Shown: positions 36,479 through 46,347 of the stretch, piece by piece | Numbering within the stretch: the stretch's first letter is position 1 | Layout of the letters: each line of letters begins with the position of its first letter | From: a bacterium | GTDB taxonomy: Bacteria > UBA10199 > JACPAL01 > GCA-016699445 | Direction of reading: 5' to 3' | Assembly (NCBI GenBank): GCA_035454885.1 | Contig: DATIGE010000040.1 | Span: 1-64,000 of the forward strand | DNA length: 64,000 bases | Program-made: the position numbers and the translations under genes | The notes under the pieces: generated by a model | Databases searched by the model: none | Told to the model about the DNA's origin: nothing | What the model saw: only the letters and a program-made list of their open reading frames with translations

Positions 36479-39400
36479 ATGGGCCTCAAGAAAATCTTTC
36501 GGGTGATGATCCCGGCGGCGATCTGTTTGCTGCCCGTCACGACATTCGCTCAAACAACATCGAAACCCCAGACCCTCGTCTGGCACGAGACGGCCATCGG
36601 CGGAACGGCCGTATCGCGGATTGATTCCGCGGGGACGGTCCAGCAACTCTTTGAGACGCGCGCCTTCGCCTGCCCGGTGGGACAGGAATGCCCCATGAGA
36701 CTCGCGGCGATTCCGGGCGACACACAGGCCGTGGGGACGGAGATTTGCCTTTCCGGCTCAGGGATCGCCTGTTTCGATGCGGCAGGGAACCTCCTCTCGG
36801 AACTCTCCGGCAACGGGATCGGTCCGATGGTCTTTTCAACAACGGACCGCCTTCTCTATTTCACCGATGCCGCCAATACCCTGAGCGCCTGGGACCCCAG
36901 AAACCCCGCGAAACCGCCGACTCGATTGGCCAATGTCGACTCTTCCGATTTCGTCGGAGATTATGTCTGGGATCTCACCTACGACACCGCCAAGAACCAA
37001 GTGGTGGGTGTGATGTCAGGCACCGACTTTGACTTTCACGCCATTTTTCTCCAATTCTTCGTTTTTTCACCGGTCGACCTCGGAATGACCTTTTATTCGG
37101 TCCTCGACGTGACCAACGCGGCACGGGAGGGCGCCCGACCTGCGGCCGCCGTCGACTCCACGGGGCGGCTGGTCGCCACTTATGGGGACAATGTCTACAC
37201 ATCGGTTGACGATGGATTCACCTGGGTTCCCGGCGTCTGGCGCAACCTGCCCCCGGGCCAGATCTGGGTGCCCGCCGACGTTGACGATCTCAACGACCTC
37301 GTCGTCGCCGACACCGTCGGCCAGAACGTCGATGTCCTCTCGCCCGACCTTCAAGACGTCCTCCAGAGCGTTGCCATCGGCGCGCCCATTTTGGACCTCG
37401 ACGTCGTCGTCCCCTCGGCGCCCGACACCGACGGGGACGGCGTCCCCGATTCGCAGGATAACTGCCCGACGAAACCCAACGCCGACCAGGCGGACGGCGA
37501 TTCGGACGGCGTGGGGAACGTCTGTGACAACTGTCCGACGGTCGCCAACGCCGACCAGACGGACACGGACCACGACGGTCGCGGCGACGCGTGCGACAAT
37601 TGTCCCTTGAATGTTAATCCGCACCAGGAGGACAGCGACGGCGACCGCGTCGGCGACCGGTGTGACGACGCCACGCTGAACGCAATCATCGAAAAGGACC
37701 TCTCGGGCGCCTATTTCGCCGGCGGGAAGGACTACCTCTTCAAGCTGGGCGCGGATGGCCCCCAGTTTGCGGGGGCCGGAAGCGGCGGCGGGGATATCGG
37801 CCTCCACCCGAACCTGACCAACATCATCGACTTTGCTCCGAGCCATGTCTGTCTGGGTGCCTCCTGCGCGAAGATGGTCTTGGGAACCCTCTCGGACATC
37901 CAGCAATACCACTGGCAGGGGGTCGGGGCGGACGGCGCCTTGAAGCTGCCGATCGACTTTCCGGATCCTCAGCTCGCACCGCGTGTCCACTGGGGGAGCG
38001 CCGGTAACTTCGTGTCCAACGGGGTGGAGATGAACATCCCCATCGCGGGCACGGACGCGGCCGTCACGTGGCAATACGTGTTGCCGCAAGGGTACACCGC
38101 CACACAGCCCGTCGCGTACGCGCCGATCGAGATCCGCGATGCCGCCGGCGGGAAGGTCTATGAGATCAGCGCCCCCGTCTGCGCAACCAACGGGCGACAG
38201 GAAACGGTCACCGACAACGGCACCGACGTCCTCGGCATCCAGGCAGCCATCGAGGAGTCGGGCTCGCCGCCCAAGACGGCGACGTCCGGTCCCCCGGATC
38301 TCGTGGGCATCGGGTGGCACAACAATACGGTTTCGAACAACATCAAGTTCCAGTACGACGCCTTCGCCGGCAGTGACTCGCAGCTGGCTTCGACCACCAT
38401 CGTGACGCAACCCGACGGCAGCATCGATATCACCGCCCGGTGCAGCCAGGCCTTCCTCGACCGGAACCGGACCTACGGATCCACCCGCGTGGCGGTCGGC
38501 ACCGAAATCCAGGTTGCCAATCAGGTCATTAATCCCCCGCCCCCCGGTACCGTCGTCCATCTCCGACACGGGGTCGCGCTCAAGAATGTCGAGGGTACCC
38601 TGAACGGCATCACGTTCATCGTCCATAACGATGGTCCCCGCACCTTTGACGGCGGCCCCATCGTCTATTCCAAATTCCCGTTCTTCGGGGGGGGCTGCGC
38701 CTACGAGGATTGCGCCGTCGCGGATACCGGAGTGGCCTTTCTCGGAAGCAATATCCACTTCGCGGGAACGTCCACGATCACCTCGAACGACGGTTTCTCG
38801 GGGGTCGCCGTCGGACCCGGCGACCGTGACATCCGCAATGCCCGCATCTCCGGGGTTCCGGAAACGGCCATCCACAAACGTTCGAGCTTCCTCTGTGACG
38901 GACCGGACGACCACCTGACGATCTCCGGGGCCCAGTTCGCCCTGGCCGGTGCGGAGTCGGATATCAAGTGCACCCGCCTGACGATCGTCGGTGGGAAGGA
39001 CCCGGACGCAGCCGGGAACCCCAGCCTGACCCTTGCCGCCGGGGGCGTCTCGATGGCCGCCACCAAGGGCAACGTCGTCGGGTGGAACCCCATCACCAAC
39101 CGATACGTCGGCGGGGGCGGTCCCGTGAATCCGGCGACGGGCTCGGCCCTGACCGATCCAGGCACGACCGGGATCGGCCGTCTGGAGATCAAACAGCTGA
39201 TCGCGACGGGCCAGTCGGACCCTCTTTCCCCGACGGGCACCGCGTTCAGCTGCGGCCAACAATACGGGACCTGCGCTCTCGGCGGATGGGAGTACAGCGG
39301 GAACGTCGAGACCAACGAGGCCACGATCCGGACGTCCGGAACCTACCCGGCGAGCGACATCTCCAATTATGAGGTGGGCGTGGCCGTCTCCGGCGGACCG

Positions 39401-40603
39401 AACGTGGACTTCCTGACGGGCGAGCCCCGCGACTCCACCGACGCGAACGCGGACGACGTCCGTTCCCTGGTGGCGGGCATCGCTAACGCATCGGTGGACC
39501 AGGTCGAGATCGGCGCCACGACGGGGGCCAACATCAATGCGACCTTCGCCAACATGGACATCCGCAACACCCAGTACACGCCCCTGCTCACGGGTTACTC
39601 CGCGGCAAACTTCGGCTGCGGCGACCCCCCGGGACCTTGCGAGACGGCCGCTACCCTTTATAGCCTCCCGAACGTCGGGTTCGGCGAAGAGGACTTCCGG
39701 GTCGCGACGGCAGGCGGCATCGCGGCGCCGGTCCGAGTCACTCTGCAGAATACGAACCTCGGTTGCTGCGATAACGGCGCCGGAGGTCTCGTCAACTGCA
39801 CGGGAGGGAACCCGATCGTTCCGAGGGTAAACTCCGACTTCCTCGAAACCGGGGAATTGACCTGCACGGGCACGAACGCCGACCTCAAGCTGTATGGCGC
39901 ACCCGCCTGCGGGATCACCCTCCCCGGTGCCTTCACCTCGGGACCCGACGTGGAGCGCTGGGGGACCGCGCTCTTCGATATCGAGGAGACCGGGGGCAAC
40001 TACTGCACCGCGAGCCCGGCCGGATACGTGAATACGACGTATCTGCCCGCATACGGCGGTTTCCCGGCCAAGAGCGTCGGCTCGATCGTCAACACCATCC
40101 GGGCCAGCGGGATCTGCTACCGGAAGGCCGACGGCACTTGCGAAACGTCTCCCGGCGCTCTTCTTCTCGTCGCCGACGTCGGCGATAGCAGCCTCGCCCA
40201 GAAGAATCAGGAGCTCGTTGCAAACGCCTCCCCGTCCCTCGTCCTGTCCTCCGGAATCGACACGGACGGCGACGGGGTCTCCGACCTGACGGAGAAATTC
40301 GTCCCGGGCTGCGGTCCGGCGGGCTGCGACACGACCACGTGCGAGGGCAATGTCGCCCTCGGCAAGGAGATCGTCAAACAAGGTAACACCGACGGCGCCG
40401 TCAATAACGGGATCAAGACGGCCGTCACGCTCCACCTGGATAAGGCCCTCATGGCCAGCCAGGACGGCGATTTGGTCAAGTGCGGAAAGAGGGTCCATGC
40501 TGCCCAATCGGTCGCAACGAACCAGATCCATGATGCGACCTTGAGCGCCCTGTTTTTCGGCACGTTGGACTCGGTCGAAAACCTGTGTTGCCAGAGTCAA
40601 TAG
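36479..40603 (+). CDS. Large secreted protein with thrombospondin type 3 repeats
   Basis: 1374 residues from ATG 36479 (GAGGGGG upstream) with a signal peptide ([20 protein letters not shown], cleavage after TFA). An N-terminal propeller-like region (about 25-310) with WD-type repeats is followed by three thrombospondin type 3 calcium repeats (about 315-397: [38 protein letters not shown]). The remaining ~950 residues are beta-rich with many short hydrophobic strands and scattered Cys pairs, resembling right-handed beta-helix passenger regions ([24 protein letters not shown]). A second DTDGDGVSD loop occurs near residue 1261. No anchor or sorting tag was seen at the C-terminus. Probably a surface or extracellular protein; ligand unknown. 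Confidence 0.75.
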   Translation: MGLKKIFRVMIPAAICLLPVTTFAQTTSKPQTLVWHETAIGGTAVSRIDSAGTVQQLFETRAFACPVGQECPMRLAAIPGDTQAVGTEICLSGSGIACFDAAGNLLSELSGNGIGPMVFSTTDRLLYFTDAANTLSAWDPRNPAKPPTRLANVDSSDFVGDYVWDLTYDTAKNQVVGVMSGTDFDFHAIFLQFFVFSPVDLGMTFYSVLDVTNAAREGARPAAAVDSTGRLVATYGDNVYTSVDDGFTWVPGVWRNLPPGQIWVPADVDDLNDLVVADTVGQNVDVLSPDLQDVLQSVAIGAPILDLDVVVPSAPDTDGDGVPDSQDNCPTKPNADQADGDSDGVGNVCDNCPTVANADQTDTDHDGRGDACDNCPLNVNPHQEDSDGDRVGDRCDDATLNAIIEKDLSGAYFAGGKDYLFKLGADGPQFAGAGSGGGDIGLHPNLTNIIDFAPSHVCLGASCAKMVLGTLSDIQQYHWQGVGADGALKLPIDFPDPQLAPRVHWGSAGNFVSNGVEMNIPIAGTDAAVTWQYVLPQGYTATQPVAYAPIEIRDAAGGKVYEISAPVCATNGRQETVTDNGTDVLGIQAAIEESGSPPKTATSGPPDLVGIGWHNNTVSNNIKFQYDAFAGSDSQLASTTIVTQPDGSIDITARCSQAFLDRNRTYGSTRVAVGTEIQVANQVINPPPPGTVVHLRHGVALKNVEGTLNGITFIVHNDGPRTFDGGPIVYSKFPFFGGGCAYEDCAVADTGVAFLGSNIHFAGTSTITSNDGFSGVAVGPGDRDIRNARISGVPETAIHKRSSFLCDGPDDHLTISGAQFALAGAESDIKCTRLTIVGGKDPDAAGNPSLTLAAGGVSMAATKGNVVGWNPITNRYVGGGGPVNPATGSALTDPGTTGIGRLEIKQLIATGQSDPLSPTGTAFSCGQQYGTCALGGWEYSGNVETNEATIRTSGTYPASDISNYEVGVAVSGGPNVDFLTGEPRDSTDANADDVRSLVAGIANASVDQVEIGATTGANINATFANMDIRNTQYTPLLTGYSAANFGCGDPPGPCETAATLYSLPNVGFGEEDFRVATAGGIAAPVRVTLQNTNLGCCDNGAGGLVNCTGGNPIVPRVNSDFLETGELTCTGTNADLKLYGAPACGITLPGAFTSGPDVERWGTALFDIEETGGNYCTASPAGYVNTTYLPAYGGFPAKSVGSIVNTIRASGICYRKADGTCETSPGALLLVADVGDSSLAQKNQELVANASPSLVLSSGIDTDGDGVSDLTEKFVPGCGPAGCDTTTCEGNVALGKEIVKQGNTDGAVNNGIKTAVTLHLDKALMASQDGDLVKCGKRVHAAQSVATNQIHDATLSALFFGTLDSVENLCCQSQ

Positions 40604-40620
40604 ACGAGGAGGGACAAACG

Positions 40621-40950
40621 ATGAAGAAGACCACAGCAAAAAGAATCCTGGTCCTAGCGGGCTGTCTTCTCCTCGGGGCGAGCGGGATCCTGCTCCCGCC
40701 CCGGAACGCGGAGGCTGCGACCCTGGCCGAGATTCTCCAACAGATCGACGCCGACAGGGCTGCGGGGGAGATCAAGGATGCGAACCTCGCGGACGCGCTC
40801 CATCACATGATCTATGATGCCCAATTCCGCTCCGGCGATGCGGCCGCGCAGGACGACATCCTCGAAGCGTTCAAGGACACCGTCTCCTCCAACAGCGGGG
40901 ACCTGATCACCGCCGCCGCCGCCACTCGGCTCTTGGGGATGGCGCCGTAG
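40621..40950 (+). CDS. Small secreted protein downstream of the surface protein
   Basis: 109 residues from ATG 40621 with GAGGAGG upstream; Sec signal peptide (MKKTTAKRILVLAGCLLLGA, cleavage near AEA). The mature part is short and helical (LAEILQQIDADRAAGEI, DILEAFKDTVSSNSG). It follows the large protein by 17 nt and is almost certainly co-transcribed, suggesting a partner or chaperone. No family recognised. Confidence 0.6.
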   Translation: MKKTTAKRILVLAGCLLLGASGILLPPRNAEAATLAEILQQIDADRAAGEIKDANLADALHHMIYDAQFRSGDAAAQDDILEAFKDTVSSNSGDLITAAAATRLLGMAP

Positions 40951-40999
40951 CCGATCCTTTTGGACCCCGCTCCCGGTTCGTGCTACCTTGCCGGGGCGC

Positions 41000-43495
41000 A
41001 TGAGACCGGAACGCGGATCGTCCCTTTGGCAACGCTGGACCGACCGAGCCGTTCGCCACCGCCGTCTGACCCTGGCCTTGGTCCTCGCGACGACCTTCTT
41101 TTTCTCCTACGCCCTGATCCGCCTGCGGGTGAGCTCCGAGATCACCGACTTCCTCAGAACGGACACCGCCCGGGTGGTCCGAACGCTCCGCGACCGGTTC
41201 GAGATCGGCGCCTACCACGGCATGATCTTCGAATCCCAGTCGGGGAAAAGCCTTTTCGAGCCGTCGATGCTCCGGGAGGCCTTTCGCATCCTTCAGGAGA
41301 TCAAGAAGCGTCACAAGGTGACGACCATGAGCCCCCTCGACGCGATCGACGAGGGACTCCGAAGGACGAGGAAGATCTCCCTTTCCGAGGTCGACGACTA
41401 CGCCACGGTCGCCCACGCGATCCTCGCCCTCTCCGGTCCGAAGACGGTCTTCGACCTGGAGAGGGTGAGCCGAAGGTTCCTCTCCAACCCTGAGGCGATC
41501 GATTTCTACGCCAAACTCAATGTCGCGTCGGCGGTCGCTCCGCTCCGCGCCTTCGCAGGCGCGAGGACGGAGTTCCCGATCCCCGACGTGAGGGCAATGG
41601 CCGTCTATATGAGACTGGATCCCTCGTACCCGCCCGCGGAGCAGAAGCGGATCCTCGCGGATATCCGCCATCTGACGGAGGTCACGAGCCCGCCCGATTT
41701 CAAGGTTTATCACCACTCGGAGGTGCTCTCGTCCTACGACGTCGACGCCCACGCCCGCGCCAACGCGTTGTGGATGGCCTTGATCCTTTGTCTCGTCGAC
41801 GCTTCCCTCCTTTGGGGGCTCTTCCGGAGCGGCCGCGAGGTCGGACTCACGCTGTTCATCCTCGTCACCGCGTGTCTGTGGAGTTTCGGAGCAGCCGCCC
41901 TCCTCGGGATCAAGATCTCCTTCCTCCACCTGATCGCCCTCCCGATCCTGCTGGGCACCGGCATCGACGACAGCATCGTCTTCGGGTGGCGGCTCGCCGA
42001 GGAGCGCCGTTCCAAGGGCCTGAAGGAGGCGATCCAAGCCACGCAGCGGGCGACCGGAAGGGGGATCTTCCTGACGACCTTCACGACCTTTCTGGCCTTC
42101 CTGTCCGGGGTGCTGACCTCCTCCGCGGAGGCCCTTCGCGGCTTCTATTTGCTGGTCGCCCTGTCCATGGCCGTCGTCTTCCTCCTGACGGTCATCCTGC
42201 AGGAACCGATGAGGGCCGAGGCGTCCCGCGGCGGGCCGTCGCAAGGGCTTCCCGGCTCGCGTCCTCCCGCCAACCGTCTCCTCGACGGACTAAGCCGTTT
42301 CGCCACCGCCGCCGTCGTACGTCGGCCCCGAGAGACATTGGCCGCCGGTCTCCTGCTTCTCCTCCTCTCCGGAGTCGGCATCCTTCATCTGAAGCCCGAG
42401 TTCGACCGCCGCGTCTTTCTCAAGCGCACGATGCCGACCTTCGAGGCGGACCGGATCCAAGACCGCTATTTCGGACGCGAGATCTCCGGCTACCTCCTGC
42501 TCGAAGGGGAGGTCGAAAACCCGGCCCTCTTGGAAAAGATGAAGCGCCTGAAAGAGAGGATGAGGGACTATCCCATCGTCCAAAAAGTCCTCGGGGAACC
42601 GGATGTCGAATCGGTGGACGACCTCATCCGAAAGATGGGCCTTTCCGTGCCACCTGCCGTGCCGGTCCGCGAAATCTTTGACCGGATCACCGAGAGTGGA
42701 GATACGGCGAATTATGTCCTGAACGAAACCTATCAGGAGGCGGCCAAACACCTCGTTCGTAAGACGGGCGACCGTTACGATGCATTGGCCATGGAATTCG
42801 TGATCCAGGAACGCGGCGGCGAGGAGATCAGACAATTTCTCAAGTCACTGGAACGGGACCTTCACGAATTGGGATTCAAGGAGGTCCCGGGCATCCGCGT
42901 CTCCCTCGGAGGCGGCGCGATCGCCTACCGGATCGACGAGGGGGCTTATTTCCGCAGCTTCATTTATTCGTTCCTCGTCAGCGTCGTGATCAACTTCCTC
43001 GTTCTCTGGCTGTTTTGGAAGAACATTTGGACCGCCCTCCTGGCGATGATCCCCGTCCTATTTTCAGTCGCGTTGACCATGGGTGTCATGCCGCTTGTCG
43101 GGCTCAATCTCAACGTGTTGAACCTTTGCATCGGCGTGATCGTCGTGGGACTCGGAGTCGACTATCCGATCCACGTGATCGAGCGTTTTCACGAGGAACT
43201 CGAGCGAGCGGGTCCGGACGGACGCCTCCGGGCGGTTGAAACGGCGATGAATCGGATGGGTCCCAGCCTGTGGGCGGCGGCCCTGACAACCATCGTCGGG
43301 TTTTCGGCGGCCTGCGTGCTGGCCCTGCCGATCGCGGAAAATTTCGGGCTTCTGACGGGATTCGCGATCCTCGTCGCGTACCTTGCTTCCATCTTTCTCC
43401 TTCCGTCCCTTCTCCGTTCCACTCGTCTTAAAGACCCAGGCAGGAACGATTTGGGTCTACGGAATTTTTTGCGCGAAAAAGAGCGCCTCGTCTAA
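41000..43495 (+). CDS. RND-superfamily (MMPL/HpnN-like) exporter
   Basis: About 831 residues from ATG 41000 (a TTG at 40988 would add four). Two-fold repeat typical of RND proteins of this size: helix 1 (about 25-45), a periplasmic domain, five helices (about 250-400) with the GTGIDDSIVF motif of helix 4, then a second half with the same order and GVGVDYPIHV-like helix (VVGLGVDYPIHVIERF). Relatives export lipids, including hopanoids (HpnN) in some bacteria. There is no membrane-fusion or outer-membrane partner nearby. The 3' end overlaps the convergent radical SAM gene by 39 nt. Confidence 0.88.
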   Translation: MRPERGSSLWQRWTDRAVRHRRLTLALVLATTFFFSYALIRLRVSSEITDFLRTDTARVVRTLRDRFEIGAYHGMIFESQSGKSLFEPSMLREAFRILQEIKKRHKVTTMSPLDAIDEGLRRTRKISLSEVDDYATVAHAILALSGPKTVFDLERVSRRFLSNPEAIDFYAKLNVASAVAPLRAFAGARTEFPIPDVRAMAVYMRLDPSYPPAEQKRILADIRHLTEVTSPPDFKVYHHSEVLSSYDVDAHARANALWMALILCLVDASLLWGLFRSGREVGLTLFILVTACLWSFGAAALLGIKISFLHLIALPILLGTGIDDSIVFGWRLAEERRSKGLKEAIQATQRATGRGIFLTTFTTFLAFLSGVLTSSAEALRGFYLLVALSMAVVFLLTVILQEPMRAEASRGGPSQGLPGSRPPANRLLDGLSRFATAAVVRRPRETLAAGLLLLLLSGVGILHLKPEFDRRVFLKRTMPTFEADRIQDRYFGREISGYLLLEGEVENPALLEKMKRLKERMRDYPIVQKVLGEPDVESVDDLIRKMGLSVPPAVPVREIFDRITESGDTANYVLNETYQEAAKHLVRKTGDRYDALAMEFVIQERGGEEIRQFLKSLERDLHELGFKEVPGIRVSLGGGAIAYRIDEGAYFRSFIYSFLVSVVINFLVLWLFWKNIWTALLAMIPVLFSVALTMGVMPLVGLNLNVLNLCIGVIVVGLGVDYPIHVIERFHEELERAGPDGRLRAVETAMNRMGPSLWAAALTTIVGFSAACVLALPIAENFGLLTGFAILVAYLASIFLLPSLLRSTRLKDPGRNDLGLRNFLREKERLV

Positions 43496-45022
43496 CGGCA
43501 CAAGTTCTTGGTCCTTCCCTTGCTGACAGGAGGCCTGCGCCGCAGATTTCGCGGCGAAGGTCTTGATCGAAATCCCGATGACCCAGTCGCTCAAGACCAT
43601 GGGGAGCCTCCGGGGATCCCGTAGACCCAACCCTAACGAACGCAGGAAATAATACCACCGCCGGACCCCTCCCGTCAGGATCCCCCGCGCCAGCAGCCGC
43701 CCCATATAAAGGAGGAGCCGGGTCCTCGGCACATGGGAAAATGTGGGAGGGGCCCGGAAGGAGCGGAATTTGTTCCGGATCCGTTCGGCGATCGCCTTTT
43801 CATCGGTCAGCCGCCGTTGGAGGTCTTCATACCCGGAGAGGAGATCATCATAGCTCATCTGCAGGGGATCGACGTTGGTCGCGTGCACGGTGTTGTCGGG
43901 CGCAAAGGAGGACCGGAGCCTTCCTTCCCTCTGCAGGCGCTCGTACAGGGGGGTCTTGGGGAGGGCCGCCAGCAAGGCGACCATAGAAACCATGATTCCG
44001 GACTCGAGGATGAAGCGATATTGGCGTTCGAAGATGGTTCGGTCGTCGGAGTCGAATCCGACGATGAAACCGGCCAGCACTTCGATGCCGAACGAATAGA
44101 GGGTATGGACCGAAGCGAGAAGGTCGGCCCGCGTATTCTGCTCCTTCTTGGTCTCCCGGAGAGAGGCCTCGCTGGGACTCTCGATGCCGATGAAGCACCA
44201 GGCAAAATTCGCCTCTCGAAAGAGGCGCAACAGGTCCAAGTCCGCCGCCACGTTGATCGAGACCTCGGTGCCGAAGGTGAAGCGATAGTTGTGCCTCTTC
44301 TGATAGCCGGCCAGGAAGGCGAGCAATTTCCGGCAATCCGGCAGATGGCCGATCAGATTGTCGTCGACAAAAAAGACGTTTCGGACGCCCCGCATTCGAA
44401 GGAGATCGAGCTCTCGCTCCACCTGGTCGAGCCCCTTTGTGCGGGGCTTGCGGCCGAACATGACGATGATGTCGCAAAACTCGCAGCGGAAGGGGCACCC
44501 GCGCGAAAATTGCAGGGACACGGCGGCGTAAAGATCCGTTTTCAACAGGTCGAAGCGGGGAGCGGGCGAATCGCGGAGGCTCACCTCCCCCTCCTCGCGG
44601 TAAAGCGGCTGGGGTCTTCCGGCCTCGAAATCGGCGCAGAACCGCGGCCAGATGTACTCGGCCTCCCCGCTGACGGCCGTCTCCGCGATGCCGGCGTAGT
44701 CCTCGGGGCAGAGCGAGGCGTAGCTCCCCCCGGCCACGACATAGACGCCGCGGCGGCGAAATCGGGCCATGATCTCCTTTTGGCGCCCGAACTGGACTTG
44801 CATGCCGCACACTCCGACCAGGTCGGCCGGAAAGTCCCAGTCGATCTCCTCGACGTTCTCGTCGATGATGGTGATCTCCCAATGCGGGGGCGTCAGCCCC
44901 GCCAGCGTGGCCAATCCCAGCGGCGGATTCATCGTCTTTTTGTCCGTCATCACCTTCTCGACGACCCAGGAGAAGCTCCAAAAACTCTCGGGGAATTTTG
45001 GATTGATCAGGAGGAGACGCAT
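43457..45022 (-). CDS. B12-binding radical SAM protein with DUF4070-like tail
   Basis: 521 residues. An N-terminal cobalamin-binding Rossmann domain (RLLLINPKFPESFWSF; PPLGLATLAGL; about 1-140) is followed by a radical SAM barrel with the CxxxCxxC cluster in SRGCPFRCEFCDI (about residues 175-187) and a C-terminal DUF4070-type domain (about 370-500). This architecture includes the hopanoid methylases HpnP and HpnR as well as uncharacterised enzymes; without squalene-hopene genes here the substrate is open. Convergent with the RND exporter gene. Confidence 0.88.
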   Translation of the reverse strand: MRLLLINPKFPESFWSFSWVVEKVMTDKKTMNPPLGLATLAGLTPPHWEITIIDENVEEIDWDFPADLVGVCGMQVQFGRQKEIMARFRRRGVYVVAGGSYASLCPEDYAGIAETAVSGEAEYIWPRFCADFEAGRPQPLYREEGEVSLRDSPAPRFDLLKTDLYAAVSLQFSRGCPFRCEFCDIIVMFGRKPRTKGLDQVERELDLLRMRGVRNVFFVDDNLIGHLPDCRKLLAFLAGYQKRHNYRFTFGTEVSINVAADLDLLRLFREANFAWCFIGIESPSEASLRETKKEQNTRADLLASVHTLYSFGIEVLAGFIVGFDSDDRTIFERQYRFILESGIMVSMVALLAALPKTPLYERLQREGRLRSSFAPDNTVHATNVDPLQMSYDDLLSGYEDLQRRLTDEKAIAERIRNKFRSFRAPPTFSHVPRTRLLLYMGRLLARGILTGGVRRWYYFLRSLGLGLRDPRRLPMVLSDWVIGISIKTFAAKSAAQASCQQGKDQELVPLDEALFFAQKIP

Positions 45023-45035
45023 CGGTGTCCTATAT

Positions 45036-45076
45036 GTGTCCGACGTTCATGGGGCAAGGGTTTCCCTTTGATTGAC
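45036..45076. repeat. Shared 40-nt sequence, copy B
   Basis: GTGTCCGACGTTCATGGGGC, AAGGG, TTTCCCTTTGATTGACAT; matches copy A at 36114-36155 apart from a 4-nt insertion and a few substitutions. It lies immediately upstream of the start of the minus-strand radical SAM gene. Confidence 0.55.
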
Positions 45077-45112
45077 ATTCTCGCCGGCCATCAAAATATT
45101 CGGGAATGTTCC

Positions 45113-45142
45113 CGTAGGGGCGCGGAACCGCCACGCCCCTCC
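45113..45142. repeat. Palindromic element copy 6 (intergenic)
   Basis: CGTAGGGGCG with ACGCCCCTCC and an imperfect centre; 30 nt, in the gap between the radical SAM gene and the Cys-rich protein gene. One arm position has drifted (TCC for TAC). Confidence 0.7.
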
Positions 45143-45164
45143 ATTATTTCCGATTCCGGTCGGT

Positions 45165-45194
45165 CATAATAATTATCATAATGAGAATAATAAT
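45165..45194. promoter_or_regulatory. Fur-type hexamer array
   Basis: Five contiguous hexamers of the NAT(A/T)AT kind: cATAAT, aATTAT, cATAAT, gAGAAT, aATAAT. Runs of three or more such hexamers are the classic binding pattern of the ferric uptake regulator. About 90 nt upstream of the Cys-rich secreted protein gene. Confidence 0.55.
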
Positions 45195-45282
45195 ACACAA
45201 TATACGTTTAATCTTTACACTACGATCTATTAGGGTGACAATCTATCCACACTTAAATCAATGGAGGGGGGTGAAACAACCG

Positions 45283-45708
45283 ATGAAGAAATTACTGTTC
45301 CTTTCATTAACCGTTCTCGCGACGTCGTTCTTCGCACTCTCGCTCGCGCAGGCTTGCAACGACAACCAATTCGCCTGCGAGGCCGCTCCTGGCGAGGGCG
45401 ACGCGGACTGTTGTTCGTGCGCCGCCAACGAGGTCCCGGATGATTCGGACGGCAACGGAATTCCCGATGGTTGCAGCGAGGGCGTGGGGATCGAGGCCGT
45501 GAAGGCGGATGCCTGTCATGGCCAGTATGATCTGGTCGAAATCTCGCCGCTCTGCGACAATACAATATTTGCCTGTTGCCGAATTCCCCGGGACAGCGTG
45601 AACCGCAAGACGGCTTGTCACGGGCACGAGGCGTTTGCGGATTTCTGCCCCAAGGACGGAATCCCTGACGGCTGTTGTCTGGCGAATCGGAAGAAGGCGA
45701 CGCGGTAA
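45283..45708 (+). CDS. Small Cys-rich secreted protein
   Basis: 141 residues from ATG 45283; a GTG at 45271 is an alternative start, and GGAGGGGG precedes both. Signal peptide KKLLFLSLTVLATSFFALSL with cleavage near AQA. The mature 118 residues hold 14 cysteines and two similar acidic loops ending in GIPDGC (DDSDGNGIPDGC and PKDGIPDGCC), suggesting disulfide-linked calcium-type loops. No family recognised. Followed by a strong terminator; a Fur-type array lies upstream, hinting at iron-dependent expression. Confidence 0.7.
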   Translation: MKKLLFLSLTVLATSFFALSLAQACNDNQFACEAAPGEGDADCCSCAANEVPDDSDGNGIPDGCSEGVGIEAVKADACHGQYDLVEISPLCDNTIFACCRIPRDSVNRKTACHGHEAFADFCPKDGIPDGCCLANRKKATR

Positions 45709-45735
45709 CGTCTCTGTCGTTCGGTAGCACCTTGG

Positions 45736-45765
45736 AAAGAGGCCGTCCGATCGGATGGCCTCTTT
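45736..45765 (+). terminator. Terminator of the Cys-rich protein gene
   Basis: AAAGAGGCC and GGCCTCTTT pair around the self-complementary TCCGATCGGA, giving one long hairpin with a single G-T pair, ending in TTT, 28 nt after the stop. Confidence 0.8.
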
Positions 45766-45810
45766 GCGTCCGGCGCGGAAGGCTCCGCCAGGAGGCACCC
45801 TGTTTCATGT

Positions 45811-45826
45811 CTATCATTATGATAAT
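45811..45826. promoter_or_regulatory. Fur-box-like palindrome
   Basis: TATCATTATGATA core (hexamers cATTAT, gATAAT) about 90 nt upstream of the 115-residue secreted protein gene; the surrounding 45806-45880 is AT-rich. Confidence 0.45.
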
Positions 45827-45913
45827 CACAACAACATTTGTATTCATTTATCTTTACAAATTAGAAGTATAGGAAGAACATTAATCCAAAAAAACTGGGG
45901 GAGGTGAGAAATA

Positions 45914-46261
45914 ATGGATCTAAAGAAGACACTGTCTGCATTGACCCTAGCAGCCGGCATGACAACGGTCGCCTGGGACGCTTCCGCAATCACGTTAATC
46001 GAGCAGCCGGTCTCGGTCATCTTCGACATTGGCACGATCACGATCGTCAACAATCTGACCAGGACCATTAACACGGTCGATTGCTCGCCGGACATCAGAG
46101 TGAAGCAAAGGGCCCAGGCACTTGCGAATGCGGGCAACAATCAAGCGGAGCTTGCCGCTTCGGATGCCGAGGCGACAACGGTGGCGGATGAAACCATCGG
46201 CGACGTCAAACGGATTCTGACGCCGATCTGCGGCGTTTTCGTCACCGACACCGGGAACTGA
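45914..46261 (+). CDS. Small secreted protein preceding a B12-radical SAM gene
   Basis: 115 residues; strong GGGGGAGG before ATG. Sec signal peptide (MDLKKTLSALTLAAGMTTVA, cleavage after SA). The mature peptide has two cysteines (VDCSPDI and PICGVF) with an Ala-rich helix between them (ALANAGNNQAELAASDAEA). No family recognised. It is 79 nt upstream of a B12-radical SAM gene with an inverted repeat in between; a modified-peptide role is possible but unproven. Confidence 0.6.
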   Translation: MDLKKTLSALTLAAGMTTVAWDASAITLIEQPVSVIFDIGTITIVNNLTRTINTVDCSPDIRVKQRAQALANAGNNQAELAASDAEATTVADETIGDVKRILTPICGVFVTDTGN

Positions 46262-46305
46262 TTCAAGCGAGCTATGATCTCAGCGCCGTCGGCGCCTTGC
46301 TTATC

Positions 46306-46347
46306 GCGTCACGGGATGAAGGCATTAGGACCTCCATCCCGTGACGC
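46306..46347. terminator. Inverted repeat between the small secreted gene and the radical SAM gene
   Basis: GCGTCACGGGATG (46306-46318) pairs perfectly with CATCCCGTGACGC (46335-46347), 16-nt loop. No T-run follows, so it is a weak terminator or an attenuator; the right arm covers the GTG used as start of the radical SAM gene and could affect its translation. Confidence 0.5.

Noticed and set aside
37067-40639. 1190-codon minus-strand frame opposite the thrombospondin-repeat protein
   Set aside because: Low-complexity Arg/Gly/Asp text mirroring the + strand codons; the + strand gene has a signal peptide, ribosome-binding site and recognised repeats.
43457-45022. Naming the DUF4070 radical SAM gene hpnP or hpnR
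   Set aside because: The architecture fits a wider family and no hopanoid cyclase or other hpn gene is in the window.
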